From Lineus longissimus (lineage: Eukaryota > Nemertea > Pilidiophora > Heteronemertea > Lineidae), in NCBI RefSeq assembly GCF_910592395.1, contig NC_088318.1:6162756-6226755 (forward strand): DNA of 64,000 nt, read 5' to 3'. The first letter of the stretch is position 1, and every line of letters begins with the position of its first letter. The translations under genes and the position numbers were made by a program. Shown here in pieces: positions 53,590-64,000 of the stretch. The notes beneath the pieces are model-generated. The model saw nothing but the letters and a program-made list of their open reading frames with translations, was not told the origin of the DNA and did no database searches.

Positions 53590-54609
53590 TTACATGGACA
53601 TGATTGGGTTCTGACGTTTTCTCGAAAACATAATTTTCATTTCTTGGCGATAAAATGGCAGCGTGATCCCGTAGATGATAAAATTGAAGCAGTAGTTAAA
53701 CACAAATATGAGACTTAGGAACCTTATAAGGGATAAATATAACAGTGATTGTTCTTCCCCTGTGTTCTCGTTGTTACTCTGTGCGCCAGTGATGACGGTA
53801 AAACCGGCCGCGAAAGGCAATAAAAGAACGAAATAGATGATCGAAACGGACATTAACGACACCAATAATCTGCCGTCTTGGCGTATTTTCTTTCGATTCT
53901 CACCTAGATTATTGTTTTTCGATAGAGACATCGCAATAAGAATTGAAAGATTTGCGAGAAAAATGAGAATAAATGGTACATACGCGTATGAAGAGATATC
54001 AAACTGGTACAGCATCGCAGAGACTACCGGACTCGTTTTATAGAAGCAAAGCGATGGTGAACTAGGTATTATCTCGATCAACCAAAACCGATGGGAACTT
54101 AAAACTACACCTGTGAGAAAAAGACACAACAACAACTTTTGTCTTATCCTTGGCGTAATACTAGCCCGTCGTAGGGGAAACCAAACGACATAGGCCCTTT
54201 CGGCAGAAAAGGCTACAATTATCCAACCTGATATTACTTCAAAAAAATGCCAAACGCCCACGACAAATTTACACGTCACATTACTATAAAGCATCAGATC
54301 GAATCCGTATGCTCCATTTGTGATATATTTCAGCCCAAAAGCTATCCAATTCGTCATGCCTAAAACTAGAATGACACCCGTGTCGGACACGGCGAGACAA
54401 CTGAGGTACTGGACGCAGGCGTCCGCCCGCTTCCTCACTCGGAGAAATACCACAAAGGACAACGTGTTACCGAAGATTCCGAGTAAAAGAACGACGATCA
54501 TCACGTAAGCTTGCGTGAAGTCGACGAGCTCCTGGATGAAAAGAACTGGTGGATCCGCCCCCTGGTGACTTGTTGCAAACAGTCCCCTTTCGGCATATTC
54601 GGAAGTCAT
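53590..54609 (-). CDS. Class A GPCR, intact, divergent member
   Basis: 339 residues from ATG at 54609 (MTSEYAERG). GIFGNTLSFVVFLRVRKRADACVQYLS in TM1-loop-TM2, LAVSD, N-V-T-C-K (retained glycosylation site) before TM3, ERAYVVWFPLRR, LCFYK, LLLPFAAGFTVI in TM6, and CFNFIIYGITLPFYRQE at the end. Loop 3 before TM7 is longer than in other members (SNNENTGEEQS). A TATATA stretch lies about 25-30 bases before the ATG on the minus strand. Closest to 50501-51511. Likely peptide or chemosensory receptor. Confidence 0.93.
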   Translation of the reverse strand: MTSEYAERGLFATSHQGADPPVLFIQELVDFTQAYVMIVVLLLGIFGNTLSFVVFLRVRKRADACVQYLSCLAVSDTGVILVLGMTNWIAFGLKYITNGAYGFDLMLYSNVTCKFVVGVWHFFEVISGWIIVAFSAERAYVVWFPLRRASITPRIRQKLLLCLFLTGVVLSSHRFWLIEIIPSSPSLCFYKTSPVVSAMLYQFDISSYAYVPFILIFLANLSILIAMSLSKNNNLGENRKKIRQDGRLLVSLMSVSIIYFVLLLPFAAGFTVITGAQSNNENTGEEQSLLYLSLIRFLSLIFVFNYCFNFIIYGITLPFYRQEMKIMFSRKRQNPIMSM

Positions 54610-56377
54610 GATTGTATATCGGACTTTTTTCAGTATATATGCGGAATGAGCAGTGAACTGATTTGGAGCTCAACGAGGGCGTTTAGTTGAATATTTCTAA
54701 CATAAATAATTACCCCTACCGAGCGCCCCAACAAAATTCAAAAATTATCAACAGATGCCAACGCAAAGTGTAATTGGCACTTGCACCAGCAAAATCAGTG
54801 CAACCAACAAGGACTTCTTTGACGCGCAGCATGTCTTTGCCCCTCAACATGATATACGGACAATATGAATTAAACCTGCTAGGATAACTACCTTAAAAAC
54901 ACAAGTAAAGTAATACAAATCACATTCGGAGTAACAGAAGAAATTATCATCACAACGTTACACACATTTTGTTGTTGGAGGAAACAAAATAGCCAACATG
55001 ACATTATCAAAATGATACTAGTAACACGATGACTGACTGCCATTCCTGTAATGAGGCGATGTCAATAACATTTCGATGACAAAACTTGTCATAAATACTT
55101 TATTGATCAATGTGATGAAAAGGGGTATTTAAAGATTAGATATTTTCCTATGGCTCAATATACGATGATGATACATATCGAGAGAAAGAAACATCGTTTC
55201 AATAAAAAAATGTAGGAACAGCGTGGAGCACTGTGATAAGGTCCGTACAAGTGAGTTGATACATGTAAATCTCATTTAAAACCGTGAATTTTTCACACCA
55301 GTGCGAAAAATTCCAAATCTTTTGTTTCAAAATATTGCCACATGAAATACATCAGACATTTAAATCCGCAATCTAAGGGGAAAACGTATAGAAACGTCTT
55401 AATGCCAAAAGATTCTCGGCCTTTTAGTTCTACTACGATGGGTAGAGCCTAACTGGGCATAAAAGTAGGCCTTTCGCAGCCAAAAAAAGGGGTGGCATAT
55501 CCTGTCTTCGTTTCTTCCCATTAGTCTTTAATTGTAATATGAAAAGTTCAGCTGTAGAGTGATGACTATTCATGACGAATACGTAGTTACCTCTTTAATA
55601 GATATCCCACCCCTTTTATGGCTGCGAAAGGCCTTCTATTGTGTTCGGCTGTTTATACTCTACCCATGGAGGCGGCGGTACAAATCGGGTATTGTCGGGC
55701 TTGGGATCTGATTGGCGAGTGGATTCAGTATGTAAAATTACAGAAATAAATACATGTAATCAAGTAAACGACGGTCTGCACTTGCGGAAACGACGTACCC
55801 CACCGCAACAGACGTTCGAATGACTAGCAGAGCAATCCTAGTCTACTTCAAGGAATTGATACCAAACGGGAAGTATTGGTTGTCTCACCAAAGCCGCGAC
55901 TCACTCCGGTAGAGCTATTAAAAATGTAGACAAAACCCGAGGCAGAGCCGAGGTTTTGCATTGGCTAGCGTTTCAGCTCCCGCCGAGCGGTATTGCTATC
56001 GTTATAAACAAATTAATGCCCAAGAATGATTCGATTTACAATTCTCAGCACACCTACCCAGAATCGGCGTCCAGTAGCGTCTTTTCCGCCACTTTAGGCT
56101 GCCATTTTGAAATCATGTGACATCAAGACGCATACTGATTGGCCATAGCCTCGCCGCCGACGCCAATTCAGGCGGCAACCCGTAGCACACCTGCTTCTTC
56201 TTGCGTTTAAACGCGGCGACACGCGTCAAAAATCAAACATGTTAGATATTTGGCGTTTAGTTGCGGCAAGTGGCGTCAAGTCCCGTTCGCCGACGCCGTT
56301 CGTAGCAGACTAGGGATTTTTCAGGCGTTCAGGACTCTTGCGGCAAAAAATGAGTTGGCGGCTGTGTGCTGCGGGCT
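54610..56377. other. Intergenic with small foldback
   Basis: Only a foldback at 55467-55634 is recognised. No gene. Confidence 0.5.
55467..55634. mobile_element. Small foldback/MITE-like element
   Basis: AGGCCTTTCGCAGCC at 55467 and its reverse complement ending at 55634, with arms of about 34 bp differing in an A-run. About 168 bp. No clear target duplication. Confidence 0.5.
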
Positions 56378-56951
56378 TAAAATACCCGTTCCGCAACTTT
56401 GCGCCCCGGGCGATTTCAGCGAGAGGGGAAGAATAGCCGTGCCGCAATGTTTCGGGCAGGGTAAGGTTGGCGGAACGATGATATTGTACCGGGTCGCAAC
56501 GTTGCGGCCCGGGATGGTTTGTCGCCCAATGAATTGACTCTTTGTTGTTATTGTCTTGATAGCCATCGCCCAGGACATAGCATAACTTTTTGCAGTGAAC
56601 TGTCCCATCTTACAATAAAAAGAGGATTTGTAAACACTCCTTTTGCATAATCTACATATTTCATCAATCTGAACCAACATTTTTGAGGGGAGAGCTGGAG
56701 AAGTACATGTAAAGACATTTCGCTCTCACTTTTCATTAAGTCGTCATTATTAATGTAATATAGATTCTAAGCCTCGACCAACGCCAATATATACGCCAAG
56801 ACATCACTACAACTCCGAAACGGACAACTTCAGTTCATGCTCTATTCTTCCATTTACCTGTCCCACTACCGAACCCATAAATATATTTCTTAGTCCAATG
56901 TTGATGAAAATAGTGTGGGAGTATGGTAAAAATAGTAATGTCCTGGTTGAA
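56378..56951. repeat. Duplicated non-coding segment (partner 21192-21760)
   Basis: See 21192-21760. Here it is followed by fragments shared with 27430-27520 and then by the upstream module. Confidence 0.75.
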
Positions 56952-57114
56952 TATATAGTCGGTGTGTCCAAGCCCTGAGATGACCATCAATGTGGCCTAA
57001 AGTCTATGAGGTAATCGGTATGTGACCGGGCAAAAGTGTGACAACAGCTCCAGCATGCTCTCCAGTGATACAGCACAAGATAGGACACCAGGATTTTGGC
57101 TTTCACATTCTGAT

Positions 57115-57400
57115 CAGTTTAACAACAGTGTCTTCAAGAAAATGCACAGGTGCAATGCTAAAGACTTCGAAATTATCTTCAGAATTATTGATAAGTTGGA
57201 GTAAACTTTTCTGAGTTGTAGTAGTATATCAAATAGCTTTCTCACGTTGTACGATTATAATAGACAGACCCATACTAGTGTGACATCGCGGATAACGATC
57301 AATACGCCCATACTATTTTGATATTGCAGATGACAAAGTGGCGAAAGTTGAAATGAAATGAGTAGCCAATATAGTTCATTTGAAAATTGATCCAAGCTGT
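57115..57400 (+). repeat. Conserved upstream module, copy 4
   Basis: Same block as 15346-15690, lacking its first ~60 bases. Collinear onward to the 58011 ATG with the 16176 and 19828 leaders. Confidence 0.7.
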
Positions 57401-58010
57401 GAGGATCAAGGACTTAAACTAGTGGGAAGTGCAGTAGAGATCACGCGAGGAAGTTCGCGTAATTAGCATAGACCCTCGTGATGAGAGGACTGGTACAGTA
57501 CACTAGTGTAATATGCTGGAGAACAAGACGGGTCAGATCAGCGAGATGACCTCCAGAGGAGGGAAGATACATGTACTATACATGTTCTGAGTCAGGATCA
57601 CTTGAGTGTGTGCTTTTCCGGGACAACTGTGTTCGTTATTGACTGAAATTGGGTGGCTGTCACGAAGTTACGTCTTGGTAATCGTGACGTCACGTCAGTG
57701 GCCTTATTGTCGATTTCCTCGTAATCATAAAAAGCAGTCGTACATCAGTCAAACTAAGTTATATTAAACAAGTAGCCGATGACTCAGTGAGAAATCTACC
57801 TCTGCTAATGCTCTGCACTTGGATGAGGAGTACCAGTATTCTATTGATATGTCTGTTGAAAGCTAATCAAATCGTTGTTGAATGGGCGGAAGGCTTGTTG
57901 GATGGAACTATGGTACTAAGGGGCCCACATTCGCAGTGTAAGCATGTCTGCTAAAATATTCAAAAGTCTGGATATCGTTTCTGAAATAGCTCGTGGTGAA
58001 TGCGATTAAT

Positions 58011-59030
58011 ATGAACACGGCTCACCTACTAGTTACTCAAGATCTCTGGACGAGTAGCGACCGGCCGTCATCAGAGCAACCGCTTCTACTCAACCAGCAG
58101 CTCCTCGACCTCGTGCAAGCCTACGTCATGACCGTCGTTCTTCTACACGGAATTTTTGGTAACACGTTTGTGATATTCTTCCGAGTGCGAAAGCGGGCGG
58201 GCGCCTGCGTCCACTATCTTAGTTGTCAATCTGTGTCCGACACTGGAGTTATTCTTATTCTTGGGGTCCGAGATTGGTTCGCATTTGGTCTAAAGCACAT
58301 CACAAATGGAGCATACGGATTCAACTTAGTGCTGTACAATAACGCAACATGTAAATTTGCGGCTGGCGTTTTGCATATTTCTGAAGTAATATCAGGTTGG
58401 ATAATTGTAGCCTTTTCGACAGAAAGAGCTTACGTTGTGTGGTTTCCTCTAAAACGGGCAAACATCACGCCAAAAATAAGAAAAAACGTATTATTGATGA
58501 TACTTTTTAGTGGCGTGTTTTTAAGTGCCCCCCGATTTTGGCTGGCGGAGAATATTCCAGGTACACCTGAAATTTGTTTCTATAAAACGAACCCTATTAT
58601 TGTTTCTACGATCCTGAACCAGATCGATATCTCTTCGTACGCTTATGCCCCGCTCATCTTGATATTTTTTGCGAATGTGTCCATTCTTGTTGCGATTTCG
58701 CTCTCAAGTACTCAACATTTGGGGGGAAATCGTGAGAAAACACGGCAGGATGGCAGACTGTTAGTGTCTTTAATGTCTGTTTCGACCGTTTATATAGTCC
58801 TTCTTTTGCCTTCCGCAGCAGATTTTACTTACATCACGGAAGCCAATGATATTGGAGAGGAACAATCACTGTTCTTGTGGTTTTTGATGAAATTCCTCGA
58901 TATCGTAAGTGTTCTTAATTACTGTTTCAATTTCATTATCTATGGGTGTACGCTGCCCTTTTATCGCCAAGAAATCAAAAAGATGTTTGCAACTCAAATA
59001 AGAAATAGCAATGGGCGTAATCACAAGTGA
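58011..59030 (+). CDS. Class A GPCR, intact, 2-residue deletion in TM1
   Basis: 339 residues from ATG at 58011 (MNTAHLL); the GTG at 57993 is rejected. Same family and landmarks: ERAYVVW, LLLPSAA, CFNFIIYG. Two odd points in TM1: L-to-H in LLHGIFGN, and loss of Leu-Ser after GNT (GNTFVIFFR instead of GNTLSFVIFFR), a clean 6-bp deletion that shortens the helix by half a turn. TM2 begins HYLSCQSVSD. Frame is otherwise intact, but these changes may impair folding. Its last ~130 residues are nearly identical to 2-400. Confidence 0.92.
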   Translation: MNTAHLLVTQDLWTSSDRPSSEQPLLLNQQLLDLVQAYVMTVVLLHGIFGNTFVIFFRVRKRAGACVHYLSCQSVSDTGVILILGVRDWFAFGLKHITNGAYGFNLVLYNNATCKFAAGVLHISEVISGWIIVAFSTERAYVVWFPLKRANITPKIRKNVLLMILFSGVFLSAPRFWLAENIPGTPEICFYKTNPIIVSTILNQIDISSYAYAPLILIFFANVSILVAISLSSTQHLGGNREKTRQDGRLLVSLMSVSTVYIVLLLPSAADFTYITEANDIGEEQSLFLWFLMKFLDIVSVLNYCFNFIIYGCTLPFYRQEIKKMFATQIRNSNGRNHK

Positions 59031-61625
59031 TTATATTCGCCACCGCGGCAAAGAAACATGGCATGTATTGTATCAGTGAAGACAACAACGGCATTACTAA
59101 AACACGGAATTCCGCCGATTTCCGCCAATTACGGAACGGATCATGGATTGAGACTGCAGACGGCCTGTATGGAAAGCCAAAGACCAGTACGTGAAGCCTA
59201 TGTAGTTCGAATGACATACTTCGCGCATTTCATTTCATTTTATATTTAAAAAGCCGCCAAAAATGCCGTGAGACCGAAATGCGACTTGAGTGTGGAGCAC
59301 AGCATTCATTTTTTAGCTCCAACCTTCCTCGTGGTCTCCACACCCGCATTTATCATACTTGTCTAGCATATACCCGTGGCGCGGGCTGTTCGAGGTATAA
59401 ACATCGGATTGTGTGGCTGCTGGTATGTTGTGGGTTAGGTGTAAATGGGGTGCTGGTTTGTGAGTAACACTTTTTTTCATGAGTGTAATACTTCTTGAAA
59501 ACGGAACTATGTAACCATGTACATGATGTACAGGCGTCCACAATGCTAAACCAATTCTCGGAAAACCAAGATGGTGCAAACTGGTGATGTACTCGATATC
59601 AGCAAGCGATTAGCGCCAGAATGGTTAAAGTTACCGGTGTGTACGTAAATCTTGTCTCCCGTTGGGTACATTGTGTACTAAGATGAGATATTTGTGAATA
59701 AATGGCTGTCACGAGGTGGAAAAGCAGCATTTTTCCTTCAGATATGGGCGCCGCCATCTTGCATGCTGGCGTCAGTGACGTCGATTTTGATTGGTGGATG
59801 ATGCGCGCATGGAAGGGACCATTTGAACAGGACATCTGATTGGTTGATAGCGAAGGATAGAGGTGGCAATTTTCATGACGGTGATAATGCAGAGAGATTA
59901 CTGATGGACTTCTCGGCGAAGAGATTACTTGGAGCTCTCCAGTTGACGTCATCTCCACAAAGTTGTTATTTATTCCAAAATCACCAAGATATTCGACGTA
60001 TAACACCCTCAGTGACACTCTTACTTATGATCCACACCTACGAAGCCAAAAGTTGCAAGAATTCGACGCATTTCCGAGGCCCAATTTTGAAACAAAAATC
60101 GCCTCCTATTTAGCGGCCACAACGCGCATTATGGAATAGATTATTATATGCCTTCCCTGTTCGTTTTGAAGTTTCATTCAATTGTTGTGTACCTGTGACA
60201 TTGACCACTGACAGGGTGTCCTTTTGCACAGCTCCCATGGTATAGTGCAGCAACAACAACTTGTACCGTAGACACCGAGGTACTATAGCGGAGTCCCAGT
60301 TGCAGCATCCTGGTTGCAGCAGAAACGTTATAGGCCGTAGATCTTGCTATCCTCAAAGACGATAGAAGTACAATGAGTCGGCAGTTGTGTGTGTGTGTAA
60401 TTCCATGCAGAGTATAAATCCATACAGAGTATGATTATATAAAGTTACCAATTTATTTCGACGTCCGTTCGAGATGTACATGTAGTTGACAAGGCAGAGT
60501 TCATACAAGATGGTTGATACAGACGTGTCAATGAGCTGGAGCAGCAGAATAGGCGGTTCCTATAGCTGGGTGTCCAAACCAAGGATGTAGCCTATTCGCT
60601 TGCTATTCTGGAACTCCCAAACAAGATCACAGAGCGACCTTATATAGTCTAGCAGTTATGAAACAGTTACGAAACCAAAACTGTTTACTAACAACGATCA
60701 CAAAATAAAGTTATCATACTTGACTTGTTTCAAGAACTGTCAAACCCGTCAATCACGAACCTACCAGACAGGGAATAATTGCATAAAACATGTAAAATGT
60801 AACTCAAAATGGTCCCTTAAACGACTTGCACCCATTAGCTTGTCACGGACTCCTGTGGCTTAATCATTAAATTCCCAAATAATCACATTTGGAGCCAAAA
60901 CCTGACCAAAGGAATGTTGTACCCTAACGAGGATACTTTAAGTCGCCTTATGTTTTAGGCTACTTCCGAAAAAGGCTTCTCAGGAATTTTATAAACGGTG
61001 ATAAGTGCCCTTTTACACGACCACAATATTATTTACGGCTATTAAACAACCGAATTTAATAACTTAATGAAGCCCTAAAATCCCTGTCTTGACAGTAAAT
61101 CCGGCAATAAGAGTTATGACATCCACACGGTCAGCCTAGACTGTCTTATACGGAAGTTACGCCTACTTTACACAATACATAGTTTAACTATAGCCAACTG
61201 TAACAGTACATACTTGACACTATACGTACCGTAGGTCTGATGTACACACTGTACATGTGTACTATCGCCAAAGATAGAGCCTGGGTATATTGTGCATCAC
61301 CCAGGACGACAATAACCCCTTCAGCTGTACTATCATTCATGTATATTCATGATGCGAGGATCAGGAGGAGGTCTCTCACTCGCATGTGACAACGAATACA
61401 CCCCTGCCGCGCAGCAGGTATTTCTCACTCGCCTGTGTGAAATCTCTCTGCCGCGCGTGTGCAATATCTTCCATGATTTTGGAAACAAGCTTGGTTCCGT
61501 AATCCACGGAAATCCGCGGAATTCCGTGTTTTAGTAATGCCGTCACAACAATTTGTATTTACACAGGACCACAGTGTATAAACGAGCGTGTAAAAATCTC
61601 ACAGAGAGGTTGATTCCATTGATCA
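59031..61625. other. Duplicated non-coding flank, copy B
   Basis: Collinear with 401-12770 minus its insertions. An extra ~60 bp between two GTACTATC words occurs near 61265-61325. No gene. Confidence 0.55.
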
Positions 61626-61631
61626 CATTCC

Positions 61632-62040
61632 TACGGTGGCTGTAAAAGGCCACGCAAAATCTTTTTTTTAGAATGCCCGAATTTATTTTTTATAACTCGA
61701 GCGCTCGACTTATAACTCGAGCGCTCGACTTATATCTCGAGCGCTCGACTTACGTAAAGGTCACGCAAAATCTTTTTTAGAATGCCCGAGTTTATTTTTC
61801 ATAACTCGAGCGCTCGAGTTATGAAAAATAAACTAAAAAAGATTTTGCGTGACCTTTACGTAAGTCGAGCGCTCGAGATATAAGTCGAGCGCTCGAGATA
61901 TAAGTCGAGCGCTCGAGATATAAGTCGAGCGCTCGAGTTATAAGTCGAGCGCTCGAGATATAAGTCGAGCGCTCGAGTTATAAAAAATAAATTCGGGCAT
62001 TCTAAAAAAAGATTTCGCGTGGCCTTTTACAGCCACCGTA
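61632..62040. mobile_element. Palindrome-array MITE, 6-bp TSD
   Basis: 409 bp with ends TACGGTGGCTGTAAAAGGCC and its reverse complement, flanked by CATTCC (61626-61631 and 62041-62046); copy A lacks it near 12767. The interior has ten copies of the palindrome TCGAGCGCTCGA at about 20-bp spacing, plus an inner pair of CGTAAAGGTCACGC-type arms, so the whole folds on itself. Non-coding. The 61-codon frame at 61938-62123 is fortuitous. Confidence 0.88.
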
Positions 62041-62344
62041 CATTCCTTTGTTACGAAAGGGTATTTCAATGCGAATCGGCTATTTATACATGGGGTATAC
62101 CCCGTCGGCATTAACATGTGCACTTGTCCACCCTAAACAACAAAGAATAGGGCAATTGGATTGTATTTCCTGTTAGTATAGGCGAGCTCTGCTTATGACG
62201 CGCTTCTGCACATGCGAAGCTAAAGATAGTGTGTCTTCACTTATACATGTCATGCTCCAGCCAAATACATCCTTCATAGAAATTATGACATCTTGATATC
62301 CGTAAACAAATTACACCATGACCAGAAAATATCATGATATATAA

Positions 62345-63424
62345 CAATAATAATATAATAATAATAAATACCGGATATCATGGTGCCTTGTACATGCTAA
62401 GCATGCTCCGAGGCACTTTATAATGGAGTTAGAAGCAAATATTTGGATTTAAAACAGTTTGATAGTGGTAAAACAGATTGATTAAAAAATTGAGTCTCTA
62501 AAACATAAATGGCACATTCGGAATACAAGTCTATGTAGCTACCAACTAAAGGCTTCGCGGAACAAATGGGTTTTAGGTAATTGTCTGAAAGTTGACACAC
62601 GCTCTAAGTCCTTCATGGCATTAAAAAGTCTTGGTCCACTGACTCGAAATGATCGGTCTCCATTGTTCGTTTTGGTCCTTGGGAAGATAGGTCTTGTTTT
62701 AGCTGACGATCTTAGTGACCGAGCTGGTGTATAGGACCTTATCATATCACGCAAGAATGAAGGTGCACTGTCGTTAAAAGCTTGAAAAACCATAAGGATA
62801 ATTTTGTATTTGATACCAAACCTCACCGGCAACCAGTGCAGCTCCTCCAAGACCGGAGTAATATGTTCTCTGCGTTTGGTACGCGTGATTATTCAGGCTG
62901 CCATATTCTGAACACGTTGGAGTCTGCCAATGGTTGCATCTGGGAGACCACAAAAGAGCGAATTACAGTAGTCCAACCTAGATGTATAAACCAAACCATG
63001 CACAAGAAAGCGACATGCATCTTCTGTCAAGCATCGACGGATTCTACACACGTTGCGCAATTGCATATAGCAACATCTTGTAACACTGTTAATGTGCGCT
63101 TCCACAGACAAGGAACGGTCAAACATAACACCGAGGTTTCGAACGGTAGAGGCTGGACAAATTGATACTCCATCTATGCTGAGGCTAAGATCATAATCAT
63201 GGCATTGGTTTTTAGGAGCATACAACATGACCTCTGTTTATTCACTGTTTTGTTTCAAGAGATTAAGATCCATCCATTTTCTGATATCCTCGAGGCATGT
63301 TTCTAGCTGTTTAATAGCAGCAGCCCATGCCGCCTTATCAGGTCACCAAGAGGTTTAGTATACATAGTATAAAGCTTTGGACCTAACACTGATCCTTGCA
63401 GTACACCAAACTTCAGTGTTTTCG
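62345..63424 (-). mobile_element. CR1/L2-type LINE, copy B
   Basis: Same insertion as 14055-15345, with an 88-bp deletion near 63320 that removes part of the RT region and truncation at 63424. RT C-terminal pieces remain at 63228-62893 and 62850-62539. Confidence 0.82.
62539..63228 (-). pseudogene. LINE RT C-terminal fragment, copy B
   Basis: 63228-62893 has SRLDYCNSLFCGLPD and RVQNMAA; 62850-62539 has EELHWLPVRFGIKYKIILM and the end of the protein. The two are in different frames. Copy B keeps some better-preserved codons than copy A (e.g. LPVRFGIKYK). Confidence 0.8.
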
Positions 63425-64000
63425 CAAGGAGGATACCGCGGTGACGTCACGGCTTTTCCAAGATGGCGCTGCATATTGTAAACAAACTCGATCCACGGCC
63501 AAGGGAAAATCAAGTCATCAAAAAAGTTAGATTTTTCGCATCAAATCAGAGTTATTAGTACTTTTCTGCTATGAAATAAGTCTTCAGACAATAAGCTATC
63601 ATTTGAATAATGAAAAGTGCTGTTTTGATGGGGAAAAATAGGTTTTTTTAACCAAATAGCCGGGCACCGATCTTCCAAAATTAGCGATGGTTTCAAAACA
63701 GTCTCCCAGATATGGGCAATCTCTTCATTATCATAATGGGATTTGGAGGCATGTTTACAGATTTAACAAGTTCGAGACCTGTAGGACCTAAAACTCGCAT
63801 AGATCCCCATAGATCCCCTCTATTTGTCGAGTTAGCGCCCCTGTAAGATCATGCATTTTCGGACACTAGAACGAAATCTTCCTGCGGATATCGCGGTTTC
63901 GGTGATGATTTAAGGAGAAATTGACTGTTCTCAGAGTTGTATGGGACAGAAATGAGTTCATACTTCATGAATACATGAATATATTATGATATGGGCGGGC
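63425..64000. other. Unrelated sequence after duplication end
   Basis: No match to copy A and no gene or repeat recognised. Confidence 0.5.

Larger units (their letters stand above)
58631..63424 (+). repeat. Segmental duplication, copy B (partner 1-15233)
   Basis: Carries the uninterrupted target sites of the copy A insertions near 59730, 60385, 60723 and 62194. Homology ends at 63424 inside the shared LINE. Confidence 0.85.

Overview
This is a stretch of animal nuclear genome, most likely from a marine invertebrate; I cannot name the phylum from sequence alone. The evidence is intronless vertebrate-type class A GPCR genes, spliceosomal introns inside a retroelement, a long list of animal transposable elements (BEL/Pao, a Ngaro-like tyrosine-recombinase element, CR1/L2-type LINEs, pogo, Mutator-like MITEs, a Helitron, an LTR element with an envelope-like remnant), and low gene density. 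There is no bacterial operon structure, CRISPR array or recognisable tRNA/rRNA gene.

The only host genes I can support are eight members of one rhodopsin-like GPCR family: an incomplete one at 2-400 (cut by the window edge), intact ones at 16176-17201, 28861-29868, 30640-31653, 50501-51511(-), 53590-54609(-) and 58011-59030, and a frameshifted pseudogene at 19828-20865. Each intact gene is a single exon of about 335-341 codons. Flanks are shared as well as coding regions, so whole units (upstream module, gene, 3' flank) have been copied head to tail. The 28861 and 30640 genes form a roughly 1.8 kb tandem pair, and the latter looks mosaic at its 3' end.

Layout: 1-15233 is the older-filled copy (A) of a unit whose second copy (B) lies at 58631-63424. 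Comparing A with B gives empty-site evidence for insertions in A (a 445-bp MITE at 1096, a 729-bp MITE at 2207, an 8.6 kb BEL/Pao element at 3269-11833, a 982-bp truncated LINE at 12936) and in B (a 409-bp palindromic MITE at 61632). 15346-21000 holds two further GPCR units. 21192-27281 is transposon territory: a repeat shared with 56378-56951, a pogo transposase remnant, a 145-bp tandem repeat, and two Mutator-type MITEs in opposite orientation, each with a perfect 9-bp target duplication. 28104-31653 is the tandem GPCR pair. 32243-35419 is a young LTR element lacking gag-pol. 38544-46109 is a nearly complete Ngaro-like element with split direct repeats, introns in gag and an array of small hairpins in its leader. 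About 46160-49424 ends as a Helitron with a degenerate helicase end and unusual cargo. 50501-54609 carries two divergent GPCRs on the minus strand, and 56378-64000 carries the last GPCR unit.

The receptors probably act at the plasma membrane as peptide or chemosensory receptors; the repeated duplication, pseudogenisation, indels and mosaicism are what a fast-evolving receptor cluster looks like. The transposons appear to be passengers that also record the order of events. The most unusual structures are the spliced split-repeat Ngaro element with its hairpin array, the palindrome-array MITE, and the Helitron with duplicated exon-like units and a 60-bp foldback.
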